A DNA stretch of 64,000 nucleotides from Parapedobacter sp964498395 (GTDB lineage Bacteria > Bacteroidota > Bacteroidia > Sphingobacteriales > Sphingobacteriaceae), in NCBI GenBank assembly GCA_964498395.1, contig CAZCHE010000001.1, forward strand, positions 434,001 through 498,000. Direction: 5' to 3'. The notes below the pieces were generated by a model. It searched no databases and had not been told where the DNA came from. It saw only the letters and a program-made list of their open reading frames with translations. Within the stretch, counting starts at the first letter, position 1, and each line of letters starts with the position of its first letter. Below are positions 9,600 through 17,528 of the stretch, one piece after another. Position numbers and translations under genes: made by a program.

Positions 9600-10775
9600 C
9601 TAGCCAACTAACTGCAGAATTGTTTGGCATCCCATCCATGCCATCAGGATGACAATGGCGCCCCCGACGATACTCAACCAACGTGGATGCCTGTAAGTGC
9701 CTACGATGTTTGGGCGATACGCAGCTACCAACATGATGCCCAGCGCAATCGGCAGTATCATCCCATTGAGGGCGCCGACAACGATTAACGTTTTAACCGG
9801 TTGACCAACGATGCCATAAATAACACAGGAAACCAGAATGAAGCCAATAATGATCTCCCGGTTCCGCTGTGTGATCTTCGGATGGAAGTTGCGTATAAAA
9901 GATACCGAGGTGTACGCTGAGCCCACCACCGATGTGATGGCCGCTGACCACATCACCAATCCAAATAATTTATATCCGATTTCACCGCTGGCAAGCCTGA
10001 AAATCGAGGCAGGAGGATTGCTGGGGTCTAACGTATGCCCCATGCTAATGACACCCAATGCGGCAAGGAATAATAAGATGCGCATCAACGAGGCGATACC
10101 AATGGCGCTGATGGCTCCTCGATTTACAGCAGGCAGGTTTTGAATGCCGGTTACCCGCGCATCCAGTAGCCGATGGGCCCCTGCAAAGGTGATGTAGCCA
10201 CCAACGGTGCCCCCTACGATGGTAAGGAGCGCCGCAAAACTGAATTGGGTGGGCGCTACAGACCGCCATAGCGTCTCGACCATGGGAGGTTTACTTTTGT
10301 AGGCAATAAAAAGCGTCAGCAGAATCATTAATAAACCGAGCCCCTTGGCAAACCAATCCATTGCCTTACCCGCTTCTTTATAGATGAAGATGGCTATCGC
10401 AATGCCTGCGCTGAGGATGGCACCATAGCTCACATCTAACCCAAATAACACATTCAACCCCAAGCCTGCTCCGGCTAGATTGCCGATATTGAATGCCATG
10501 CCGCCAAGAAACACCAAGCTCGCAATGGCGTAGCCCAGTCCGGGCAGCACACGGTTGGCGATTTGCTGCGCCGGTTGATCCGCAACGGTAATCACCCGCC
10601 AGATATTCAATTGGGCAATGGCATCAATCAACACAGATAGCAGAATAATGAATCCAAAACTAGCGCCGAGTTGCGCCGTAAATACGGCGGTCTGTGTCAA
10701 AAAACCTGGCCCGATAGCCGAGGTAGCCATCAGGAACGCGGCGCCAAGTAAAACGCTCCAATTATACTTCTTCAT
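9600..10775 (-). CDS. Nramp-like membrane carrier of the 5-oxoprolinase operon (metal-site motifs missing)
   Basis: Polytopic membrane protein, 391 aa, about eleven helices. The fold resembles Nramp/LeuT-type carriers: helix 1 reads SAIGPGFLTQTAVFTAQLG, where metal-transporting Nramps have DPGN, and helix 6 reads GGYITFAGAHR where they have the MPH motif. Both metal-ligand motifs are therefore absent, so divalent metal transport is unlikely. It overlaps pxpA by 4 bp (ATGA) and forms the last gene of pxpB-pxpC-pxpA, as B. subtilis ycsG accompanies ycsF and kipIA. By context it may import 5-oxoproline or a related organic acid or amino acid; this is inference. Confidence 0.8.
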   Translation of the reverse strand: MKKYNWSVLLGAAFLMATSAIGPGFLTQTAVFTAQLGASFGFIILLSVLIDAIAQLNIWRVITVADQPAQQIANRVLPGLGYAIASLVFLGGMAFNIGNLAGAGLGLNVLFGLDVSYGAILSAGIAIAIFIYKEAGKAMDWFAKGLGLLMILLTLFIAYKSKPPMVETLWRSVAPTQFSFAALLTIVGGTVGGYITFAGAHRLLDARVTGIQNLPAVNRGAISAIGIASLMRILLFLAALGVISMGHTLDPSNPPASIFRLASGEIGYKLFGLVMWSAAITSVVGSAYTSVSFIRNFHPKITQRNREIIIGFILVSCVIYGIVGQPVKTLIVVGALNGMILPIALGIMLVAAYRPNIVGTYRHPRWLSIVGGAIVILMAWMGCQTILQLVG

Positions 10776-11536
10776 GTGGTAAGTGGTGGTTGAATGGTGA
10801 TACCTGCTAGAGTGACGGCTTCATGTACAGCCTTCGCAAACTCCAATGCTTGCGGACTATCCCCATGGATGCATAACGTATCTGCTTGCAATCGAATGAC
10901 CTGATTGGTTACCGTAGTGACCTGCTGATCTAAGATGATGTTAAGTGACTGTCTAATTGATTCTTCTATATTTGTAATTAAAGCGTTTGTTTCTTTTCGT
11001 GGGGTGAGTAGACCATTGTCTTGGTACGTCCGATCTATAAACCCCTCGGCCGCCACGCGGATACCTTTTGCGCGTGCAGCTTCTACCATGGCGCTGCCTG
11101 CTAAGGCATATAGGATCAGCGTTGGGTCAAAGTCACTTATTGCGGCCACCAATGCCTTGGCGATCGCCATATCCCTAGCAGCCATATTATATAGGGCGCC
11201 GTGGGGTTTTACATGGTGTAATCGTCCTCCTGCAGCTTTGGCAAAACCATGCAATGCTCCGATCTGGTAAATGGTGAGTTGATAGGCTTCCGTTGGGGAA
11301 ATGGCGGTTTCCTGTCTGCCAAACCCCGCCAAATCGGGCAGTCCGGGATGCGCACCGATAGCCACGCCTTTTTTAAGGGCGGCTTGGATGGTGAGCTGCA
11401 TTCGTTCGGGATCTCCGGCATGGAAACCACAGGCAATATTGGCGGAGGAAACATAGTTAAGTAATGCTTCATCTGGCGAACCGGGCTGTTTGCCGGGGGT
11501 TTCGCCCATATCGCAATTCAAGTCTATGGTCGTCAT
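10772..11536 (-). CDS. pxpA: 5-oxoprolinase subunit A (LamB/YcsF family)
   Basis: Subunit of the prokaryotic ATP-dependent 5-oxoprolinase PxpABC, which opens pyroglutamate to glutamate and so disposes of a damage product of glutamine and peptides. The 254-residue protein starts with the family signature (IDLNCDMGE), followed by ANIACGFHAGDP and GAHPGLPDLAGFGR, all standard for the YcsF family TIM-barrel-like fold; HVKPHGALYN and CIHGDSP lie further on. Its start overlaps the pxpC stop by 4 bp and its stop overlaps the Nramp-like gene by 4 bp, so the genes are translationally coupled. Length is normal for the family. Confidence 0.94.
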   Translation of the reverse strand: MTTIDLNCDMGETPGKQPGSPDEALLNYVSSANIACGFHAGDPERMQLTIQAALKKGVAIGAHPGLPDLAGFGRQETAISPTEAYQLTIYQIGALHGFAKAAGGRLHHVKPHGALYNMAARDMAIAKALVAAISDFDPTLILYALAGSAMVEAARAKGIRVAAEGFIDRTYQDNGLLTPRKETNALITNIEESIRQSLNIILDQQVTTVTNQVIRLQADTLCIHGDSPQALEFAKAVHEAVTLAGITIQPPLTT

Positions 11537-12528
11537 TTGGTTATTACTAAGGTTATCGCTGTCGCCAGTTTGTGCAATTGCTTTTCGCGGTGAATATATA
11601 GCTTTTCAGCATCGTTTCGACTGGTTTCTTTGAAATAAATGTTGTCGCCGGGTTTGAGTTGGGCACATAAGGGCATATCCACAGCAACCACCTGGGCGAT
11701 GCGCGGATAGCCTCCGGTGGTTTGGCAATCGGCCATTAACAGCACTAATTTGCCTTCACCGGTAACCTGGATGGTGCCAGGAGTAACAGCGGTAGACAAT
11801 AATTCTTTCTCCACTAGCCTTCGGATGGTTTTCCCGGTTAGCCGGTATCCCATGCGGTTGCTGTTTACACTGACCGTATAGGGCGTTGACAGGAAGTTGA
11901 CCACCGATTCGCCATCAAACCATGTAAATTCGTGGGCGGGCACCACGCGTATGTTTGTGCGGTCGGTGGATAACAATAGTCGGCGGGCAATGCTCCAACG
12001 GGGATAACTGATGATGGGGCCTTGTAACTGGTTATACAGGATCGTAGACACCTCGGACAATTGGTGATTTACAGTGACCACGTCATCCTTTTCCAGCGGT
12101 CGACCTTGGTAACCACCGAATTTTGCCGTGATGTACGTGCTTTTGCTGCCCAGTACATCCGCCACTTCCCAACCACCGCCCACGGCCAGGTAGGTGCGGC
12201 TCCCTATTGGATTATTTGCGAATCGGACACGGGTGCGTGCAGGAATAAATAGTGGCCTATCGGTAGGTAAGATGGATCCCTTGGCCACCATGACCGCCCC
12301 ATCACCTGAATAAGCCATCAGCAAGTCAGTTGCTGTCATTAATTCCACATCTCCGTAAGTCAATTCCATGACCGGCGCTTCGGGAGGATTTCCGATGGCT
12401 AGGTTAGCGATTCGAGCCGATACATTATCCATTGCACCCGAAAGGGGTACGCCTTCGCCCAAATGATCCCATCGCCCCATATCCTGTATGGTGGTCAACA
12501 ACCCCGACTTCACCATTCGTATTCCCAT
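11533..12528 (-). CDS. pxpC: 5-oxoprolinase subunit C (KipA / biotin-dependent carboxyltransferase-like)
   Basis: 331-residue PxpC/KipA protein, often annotated as a biotin-dependent carboxyltransferase or urea amidolyase-like protein. Visible family signatures are the N-terminal VKSGLLTTIQDMGR, GVPLSGAMD, and near the C terminus TAVTPGTIQV and DCQTTGGYPRIAQV. Together with PxpB it supplies the ATP-dependent step of 5-oxoproline hydrolysis with PxpA. It begins 1 bp after pxpB ends and overlaps pxpA by 4 bp. Confidence 0.93.
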   Translation of the reverse strand: MGIRMVKSGLLTTIQDMGRWDHLGEGVPLSGAMDNVSARIANLAIGNPPEAPVMELTYGDVELMTATDLLMAYSGDGAVMVAKGSILPTDRPLFIPARTRVRFANNPIGSRTYLAVGGGWEVADVLGSKSTYITAKFGGYQGRPLEKDDVVTVNHQLSEVSTILYNQLQGPIISYPRWSIARRLLLSTDRTNIRVVPAHEFTWFDGESVVNFLSTPYTVSVNSNRMGYRLTGKTIRRLVEKELLSTAVTPGTIQVTGEGKLVLLMADCQTTGGYPRIAQVVAVDMPLCAQLKPGDNIYFKETSRNDAEKLYIHREKQLHKLATAITLVITK

Positions 12529-12529
12529 A

Positions 12530-13264
12530 TCACGTTATACAGTAGGAAGTGAATTGATGGTGCTCAATTGGTTTGAAAACCACGCGATCTCCAGCTTTCA
12601 GCCAGGTAGGCGGGGTGCGATTGGGGTTGAAAAGCTCCATAGGAGTGCGGCCGATGAGTTGCCATCCACCGGGGGTTTCCAGTCCATAAATACCCGTTTG
12701 CTTGCCCGCTATTCCCACCGATCCCGTCGGCACGGCATTTCGGGGAGTGGATTTACGGGCCGTAGCCAACGCTTCGGACATTCCGCCCAAGTAGGCGAAT
12801 CCGGGGGTAAAACCGATCAGGTATACCTGGTATGTTGCTGCACAATGCATATCGATAACTTCTTGAGCAGCGATACCGTGCAGTCGGGCCACCTCGTCCA
12901 AATCTGGGCCGAACGCTCCGCCATAGCAAACCGGAATGGAGATGGCCGCTGTCTCGGGGATTTCCGTCGCTATTGCGTCGTCTTTGACTTTTGCCAGGTA
13001 GTTAGAAAGGCGCTCAAAACAATTGATGCCATCCAGATGGGGCGATTGCATCACCTTTATGGGGTCGAAAAATATACTCAGTGTGGAATAGGCAGGCACC
13101 GTCGTACGGAATCCGTCAAATGGCCGGCGCTGCAGCAATGTGTTTAATTTGGAGATGTGTCGGAGGATATCCGGGTCGATCTTGTCGTCAAATGCCACGG
13201 TAATCGCATATTCGCTAAGGGCGTATATCGTAAAACCGTCCGTTTGGTGCATTGGTACGTCCAT
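12530..13264 (-). CDS. pxpB: 5-oxoprolinase subunit B (KipI family)
   Basis: PxpB/KipI-type subunit, about 244 aa. In B. subtilis the homologue KipI was first known as an inhibitor of kinase KinA, but its core role with PxpA and PxpC is 5-oxoprolinase. The conserved segment GFTPGFAYLGG, then RNAVPTGSVGIAGKQTGIY and TPGGWQLIGRTP, are diagnostic of the family. The start is placed at 13264 (MDVPMHQ; 13252 is also possible); the open frame continues to 13483 but that extension would overlap the divergent FAD gene and is not conserved-looking. First gene of the operon. Confidence 0.92.
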   Translation of the reverse strand: MDVPMHQTDGFTIYALSEYAITVAFDDKIDPDILRHISKLNTLLQRRPFDGFRTTVPAYSTLSIFFDPIKVMQSPHLDGINCFERLSNYLAKVKDDAIATEIPETAAISIPVCYGGAFGPDLDEVARLHGIAAQEVIDMHCAATYQVYLIGFTPGFAYLGGMSEALATARKSTPRNAVPTGSVGIAGKQTGIYGLETPGGWQLIGRTPMELFNPNRTPPTWLKAGDRVVFKPIEHHQFTSYCIT

Positions 13265-13341
13265 GTCACTTAAAGTAAGCCAATAATAGGGAAAAAATGA
13301 CAAACGTTCAAAATCAACGGCATTGCTTTTTGGGGAGCAAC

Positions 13342-13372
13342 TTTGTTTGCATAGCAATGAATGGTATCTTTG
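13342..13372 (+). promoter_or_regulatory. Bacteroidota-type promoter of the FAD dehydrogenase gene
   Basis: TTTG at 13342-13345 and TATCTTTG at 13365-13372 are separated by 19 bp, which matches the Bacteroidota -33/-7 promoter layout. The ATG at 13414 follows with a leader of roughly 35 nt. The element lies in the divergent gap shared with pxpB. Confidence 0.75.
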
Positions 13373-13413
13373 GATAGCATTGCGATACATGCAACCTTGT
13401 AAATCTAATTGAA

Positions 13414-15066
13414 ATGGAACAACCCCAGGTAATCGTGATTGGTGCAGGCCTTGCGGGCTTGGTCGCTGCCGCTGAGTTGGCAAAAGCTGGAAAGCGGGTG
13501 GTTATACTTGACCAGGAGCCGGAGCAGTCGATCGGAGGGCAGGCTTATTGGTCATTCGGTGGATTATTTTTGGTCAATTCACCCGAGCAACGGCGGCTGG
13601 GAATTAGGGATAGTTATGAATTGGCATTACAGGATTGGATGGGAACGGCAGGATTTGACCGAGAGACAGACCATTGGCCGAGGAAGTGGGCCGAAGCCTA
13701 TGTGCGATTCGCTACCTTCGAAAAACGCGATTATGTGCGTTGCTATGGCCTACGCTTTTTTCCGGTAGTGGGATGGGCCGAGCGCGGTGGCTATGGTGCC
13801 ATTGGTCATGGTAATTCCGTGCCCCGCTTCCATATCACCTGGGGTACAGGGCCAGGAGTGGTCATGCCCTTTGTAGACGCTGTCCGTAAAGCCCAGCGAG
13901 ACGGGTTAGTCACATTCAGATTCCGCCATCGGGTCAATCGATTATTGACCGTAAATGGAAGCGTAGTAGGGGTGGGGGGCGATGTTTTGGAAGAGAGTTT
14001 CGTGCAGCGAGGTGAAAAAAGTAATCGGGAGGTGAAGGCTTCATTCGAGTTGAAGGCACCCGTCGTATTGGTTACTTCTGGAGGCATTGGAGCAAATATG
14101 GATTTGGTGAAGCAGAATTGGCCAGCCCGATTGGGCAAGGCTCCCGAACATATGGTCTGTGGGGTGCCTGACCATGTAGACGGCCGCATGCTGGGTATCA
14201 CTGCCCAAGCAGGCGGCCATATTATCCATCCGGATCGCATGTGGCATTACACCGAGGGGCTGAAGAATTGGAATCCGATATGGACTAACCACGGGATCCG
14301 TATCCTTCCCGGGCCTTCATCCATGTGGTTTGACGCTACGGGGAAGCGATTGCCCGTGCCGCTCTATCCCGGTTTTGATACCTTGGGTACACTCCAATAC
14401 CTGATGGGCACGGGCCATGACTACAGTTGGTTTATCCTCACGCAAGCGATTTTGAAAAAGGAATTTGCGCTTTCGGGTTCCGAACAGAATCCAGACCTAA
14501 CCGATAAGAAATGGTCACAGGTGCTGAAACGGGCATTTGGCAAATCGGCTACCCCACCCGTGGAGCGTTTTAAAACGCATGGAGCGGATTTCATCGTGCG
14601 GGATAATTTGGAGGCACTGGTGTCGGCCATGAATGAGTTAGCGGGCAATACCTTGCTTGATTATGCTCATATCCATGAAGAAATTAGGGCGCGTGACCGC
14701 GAAATCGACAACAAATTTTCCAAAGACTCCCAAATCAATGCCATCCGTTCGGCACGCCATTACCTTGGTGATAAATTGATTCGAACAGCCAAACCCCACA
14801 AGATACTAGACCCCAAACATGGCCCGTTGATAGCGGTGAGGCTCAATATCCTCACCCGCAAAACGCTGGGTGGGTTGGAAACCAACCTCGGTGGGCAAGT
14901 GCTCGACGTAGGAGGAAACCCGATTGCAGGGCTATACGCGGCAGGGGAGGTGGCCGGTTTTGGCGGCGGTGGCATGCATGGTTACCGGGCATTGGAAGGC
15001 ACCTTTTTAGGGGGATGCATTTTTTCCGGCCGTGCCTGCGCGATCGATATCGCGAAATCCCTATAA
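13414..15066 (+). CDS. FAD-dependent dehydrogenase (fumarate reductase/ketosteroid dehydrogenase fold)
   Basis: 550-residue flavoprotein of the FAD_binding_2 superfamily, the group often annotated as putative FAD-binding dehydrogenase. The N-terminal dinucleotide fold reads VIVIGAGLAGLVAAAELAKAG with a following acidic residue (LDQEPE); the C-terminal flavin-binding segment reads GLYAAGEVAGFGGGGMHG. The middle (about 110-420) is the substrate-capping domain. It probably oxidises or reduces a C-C bond next to a carbonyl; the substrate is not known. It is transcribed away from the 5-oxoprolinase operon from its own promoter, and no obvious pathway partner is adjacent. Confidence 0.85.
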   Translation: MEQPQVIVIGAGLAGLVAAAELAKAGKRVVILDQEPEQSIGGQAYWSFGGLFLVNSPEQRRLGIRDSYELALQDWMGTAGFDRETDHWPRKWAEAYVRFATFEKRDYVRCYGLRFFPVVGWAERGGYGAIGHGNSVPRFHITWGTGPGVVMPFVDAVRKAQRDGLVTFRFRHRVNRLLTVNGSVVGVGGDVLEESFVQRGEKSNREVKASFELKAPVVLVTSGGIGANMDLVKQNWPARLGKAPEHMVCGVPDHVDGRMLGITAQAGGHIIHPDRMWHYTEGLKNWNPIWTNHGIRILPGPSSMWFDATGKRLPVPLYPGFDTLGTLQYLMGTGHDYSWFILTQAILKKEFALSGSEQNPDLTDKKWSQVLKRAFGKSATPPVERFKTHGADFIVRDNLEALVSAMNELAGNTLLDYAHIHEEIRARDREIDNKFSKDSQINAIRSARHYLGDKLIRTAKPHKILDPKHGPLIAVRLNILTRKTLGGLETNLGGQVLDVGGNPIAGLYAAGEVAGFGGGGMHGYRALEGTFLGGCIFSGRACAIDIAKSL

Positions 15067-15104
15067 AATGAAAAACACCTTAGCCTGCTATCGACTAAGG
15101 TGTT
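15067..15104 (-). terminator. Intrinsic terminator after tRNA-Val
   Basis: Perfect 10-bp inverted repeat AACACCTTAG (15074-15083) and CTAAGGTGTT (15095-15104). On the minus strand it is followed by a short U-rich run, so it ends the tRNA-Val transcript; on the + strand no U-run follows, although it also lies just after the FAD gene stop. Confidence 0.8.
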
Positions 15105-15109
15105 ATGGG

Positions 15110-15187
15110 TGGTGGGAAATACAGGGCTCGAACCTGTGACCCCTACCTTGTCGAGGTAGTGCTCTGAACCAACTGAGCTAATTTCCC
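15110..15187 (-). tRNA. tRNA-Val (anticodon GAC), CCA encoded
   Basis: Minus-strand cloverleaf: acceptor GGGAAAT/ATTTCCC, D arm GCTC/GAGC, anticodon stem CTACC/GGTAG, variable loop of 5, T arm ACAGG-TTCGAGC-CCTGT, discriminator A and an encoded CCA (15110-15112). The 7-base anticodon loop is TCGACAA, which places GAC at positions 34-36 (valine) but C, not the nearly universal U, at position 33. The flanking promoter and terminator support a functional gene. Confidence 0.9.
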
Positions 15188-15197
15188 TTGGATGGCA

Positions 15198-15228
15198 CAA
15201 AAATAGTTTTTTTTAGTGATGATGCAAA
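15198..15228 (-). promoter_or_regulatory. Promoter of tRNA-Val
   Basis: On the minus strand TTTG (15225-15228) and TATTTTTG (15198-15205) are separated by 19 bp, matching the Bacteroidota consensus. The predicted transcription start lies a few bases before the tRNA 5' end at 15187. Confidence 0.75.
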
Positions 15229-15633
15229 TGTAACTTGTAACTTCCTGAAAAAAGAAGGCGATCGTACGCCACACGCATTTTCCCATACCTTTCCAGCACT
15301 ATCCCCTAATCAGAAAAGCTAAGTAGCGTATTGACCTTGGTTAACACAAAGTTAATGAAAAGGAAACGCGAGATGAGCGTATGGAGATGGAATATGCCAT
15401 CGCGAATAGGGGGTAAGTCAGTTTTCAAATCAGCATTGATCATGAAAAATAACTAGCTGATAAAAAGATGATTATCAGAAATGAAACAGGTGAAGAAACA
15501 GCAACTTAACAAGTTAAAACCGAGTGAAAAGCCATTATTAACCCTGATTTAACAAAGAGATAATATGTGTTGGTCACTTTTGCAACAAACAAAAAACTAT
15601 CATTCTTCACATATAAACGGACTAAACAATTTG
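15229..15633. other. Non-coding stretch ahead of the broken LRR gene
   Basis: No credible coding frame, RNA gene or strong hairpin is seen here. It contains only short A-rich direct repeats and a small palindrome (AACTTAACAAGTT near 15503). No good + strand TAnnTTTG element was found before the pseudogene, consistent with a decaying locus. Confidence 0.5.
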
Positions 15634-16252
15634 ATGAGACTTTTTACGCTTGCAATTGCCTTACTGCTTTCCACAACGACTGCCTACGCGCAACAGCATA
15701 CTTTTCACGGTACCGTCACTAGCTTTTCCGACCAAGAGGCATTGGTGGGCGCAACGGTCAAACTTTCTTCCAAGACTTCGGTGGTAATCCTGTGAGTGAT
15801 CTTACGCCCATCAAAGACCTAAAAAAGGTCACGTATTTGCGGCTGAATGAGTCACCGGTGACGGATCTATCGCCTATCAGTGAGTACACTACCCTGACCT
15901 ATTTCAATGCCAACCAGGCGTCTCCTGGCATCAGTGATCTTAGTCCGTTATCAAAAAACGTTAACCTTGGGGAGATGATTTTAAGAGCTCAACCAATCGG
16001 TGACGAAGGGTTGGCTGCTATCGCTGGCTTTACCAAATTATACCGCCTGAATATCCGCAATACCGGCGTCACAGACTTGTCGTCATTGCTGAGTTGATGA
16101 GCAAAGGCGCGTTGTTGAATGACACGCCCGGAGTAGAAAACCTAAGCGCAGGCGACCCCTCGTTGGATTTGCAGCAATTGGATATTAGCAATTGCGAAGT
16201 GTTGGATCCATATCGGGATAAAATCGTGAGTATCGACGGAGCGTGTCGATAA
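15634..16252 (+). pseudogene. Decayed leucine-rich-repeat surface protein
   Basis: Remains of one secreted protein spread over three frames. Frame 1 (15634-15795) has a clean signal peptide (MRLFTLAIALLLSTTTAYAQ) and the start of a carboxypeptidase-regulatory-like domain (FHGTVTSFSDQEALVGATVK). Frame 2 (from about 15780) reads GGNPVSDLTPIKDL and several LRR units of the internalin type (VTDLSPISEYTTL, ISDLSPLSKNVNL, VTDLSSLL) and stops at 16097. Frame 3 continues to 16252 with AELMSKGALLND. Adding one base near 16087 turns LLS-stop into DLSSLAELMSKG, joining frames 2 and 3. The junction between frames 1 and 2 probably also lost an internal segment, since the signal part and LRRs are abnormally close. 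A terminator follows. Function, when intact, was probably cell-surface binding. Confidence 0.8.
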
Positions 16253-16269
16253 CACAGCGAGAATACAAG

Positions 16270-16299
16270 AAAACCGCCATGCGAATGGCGGTTTTTTTT
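16270..16299 (+). terminator. Intrinsic terminator after the LRR pseudogene
   Basis: Perfect stem AAAACCGCCAT / ATGGCGGTTTT closed by a GCGA (GNRA-type) tetraloop and followed by eight T. A strong classical terminator that has outlived its gene. Confidence 0.92.
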
Positions 16300-16517
16300 A
16301 TGTGTTAATGACTGCTGAAGAGAGATGGAATTTGTATGATGTTTCGTCAAACTGACAATAGTAAACTAAAAAACCGCTCGCATGCTAGGCTTGTGTTCCT
16401 ATTGTGCAGATTGTCCTGAATGACCCGCTAACTCGTCGCCTTTGCACCGCAAGACCACTCCTATAAAACCTTAAATTTCCTCTAAAAATAAAACTTTTCA
16501 ATGGCAGAGGAGAGAGC

Positions 16518-16565
16518 GATAAATTTCTAAATGCACGTGATTATATTTGCATATAGAAATTTATC
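16518..16565. repeat. 48-bp inverted repeat overlapping a promoter
   Basis: GATAAATTTCTA (16518-16529) and TAGAAATTTATC (16554-16565) are perfect 12-bp arms; inside them, after one A/A mismatch, ATGCA (16531-16535) pairs with TGCAT (16548-16552), giving 18-base arms around a 12-base centre. The centre contains TATATTTG (16542-16549), a match to the -7 consensus, about 105 bp before the VOC gene. It could be an operator for a dimeric repressor or a leader hairpin. Confidence 0.7.
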
Positions 16566-16654
16566 TTAGTTTGTCATATTGGTTTCCTTCCGGAAGAGTA
16601 ACTGGAGATGATGGACGGTACTCGTCTTCAAGGATGCACAAAAAAACAACGATT

Positions 16655-17056
16655 ATGAAACCGAAAATGATTTGGGCAAATTTAGGGGTCAGCAACTTGG
16701 CGCGGACAACAACATTCTATACGGAATTGGGATTTAAGCCAAATGGAACAAACGGCTCCAATGAATTGGTTAGCTTTTCTTTTGGCGATGCTGGCTTTGT
16801 CATCAACTTTTTTCTGAATGATGTGCTCGAAGCTAATCTCGAAATAGAGCTGGCCAATTCGCAGCAAGTAGCCGAAGTGGTGTTTACACTTTCTGCAAAC
16901 GGCAGCGAGCAAGTCGACAACTGGGCAATAGAAGTTGAAAAAGCAGGCGGGCAAATCATTTCGAAGCCGGCGGCGTTTGGCGAGGGGTACTATGGATTTC
17001 TTTTTGCCGACCCGGATGGGCATCGGTTCAATGTTTTTTACATGGAAGGCTTTTAA
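16655..17056 (+). CDS. VOC/glyoxalase-fold protein
   Basis: 133-residue protein of the vicinal-oxygen-chelate superfamily, related to glyoxalase/bleomycin-resistance dioxygenase-like proteins. It starts MKPKMIWANLGVSNLARTT, the usual first beta strand and helix with TTTFYTELGFKPNG, and ends GYYGFLFADPDGHRFNVFY, the usual last strand with a metal-ligand-like acidic/His cluster. The start at 16655 is chosen because everything upstream in frame lacks family similarity. It is followed 13 bp later by a DUF1801 gene, probably cotranscribed. Such pairs often appear as small detoxification or stress proteins; the substrate is unknown. Confidence 0.82.
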   Translation: MKPKMIWANLGVSNLARTTTFYTELGFKPNGTNGSNELVSFSFGDAGFVINFFLNDVLEANLEIELANSQQVAEVVFTLSANGSEQVDNWAIEVEKAGGQIISKPAAFGEGYYGFLFADPDGHRFNVFYMEGF

Positions 17057-17069
17057 CCGATATTTTACG

Positions 17070-17444
17070 ATGTCCTCTTCAAAACCGAAAACAGTAGACG
17101 AATACATCGAGGCGGCACCGGAACATGCCCGGGAAAAGTTGGGTGAGCTCCGCGCGTTGTTAAGGTCAGTTGCTCCCAACGCGTTCGAAGACCTGAAATG
17201 GGGGCAGCCCGTTTTGGTTGAAAAGCGGATCCTTTTTTCGTACGCCGCATTCAAGAATCACCTAACATTCATGCCCACGGGGCCGGCACTGGCACCCTTT
17301 CAGGATGAATTGTCCGTACTTAAAACAGGTAAGGATACCATCCAGTTGCCGTATGACCAACCATTACCAAAAGAATTGATCAGAAAGGTAGCCGCGTTCC
17401 GGTATAGGGACGTGATGGAAAACGACGCGCGATGGATGTATTGA
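17070..17444 (+). CDS. DUF1801/YdhG-like protein
   Basis: 124-residue cytosolic protein starting MSSSKPKTVDEYIEAAPEHA. It shows the DUF1801 pattern: an N-terminal helix DEYIEAAPEHAREKLGELR, APNAFEDLKWGQPVL, FSYAAFKNHLTFMPTGPAL and a C-terminal PLPKELIRKVAAFRYRDV. Proteins of this family include the B. subtilis iron-chaperone-like Fra/YdhG, but most members have no proven role. The start at 17070 removes an unconserved N-terminal stretch that overlaps the VOC gene. Likely in one operon with the VOC gene. Confidence 0.82.
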   Translation: MSSSKPKTVDEYIEAAPEHAREKLGELRALLRSVAPNAFEDLKWGQPVLVEKRILFSYAAFKNHLTFMPTGPALAPFQDELSVLKTGKDTIQLPYDQPLPKELIRKVAAFRYRDVMENDARWMY

Positions 17445-17486
17445 TGCCACTTCAGCGCCGCACCCCCCTTGCGTCAAGCCGCTATG

Positions 17487-17522
17487 AAAAGTTTTCATTT
17501 TGAAAACTTTTACTTATCTTTG
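17487..17522 (+). promoter_or_regulatory. higBA operator and promoter
   Basis: A perfect inverted repeat AAAAGTTTTC (17487-17496) / GAAAACTTTT (17502-17511) with 5-base spacer sits directly upstream of TATCTTTG (17515-17522). The ATG of higB at 17529 begins about at the expected transcription start, so the mRNA is nearly leaderless. The palindrome overlaps the -33 region, a natural place for HigA to autorepress. Confidence 0.72.
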
Positions 17523-17528
17523 TTGCGC

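Noticed and set aside
16682..17254. A 190-codon minus-strand frame opposite the VOC and DUF1801 genes
   Set aside because: It covers two genes with recognisable families and shows none itself.
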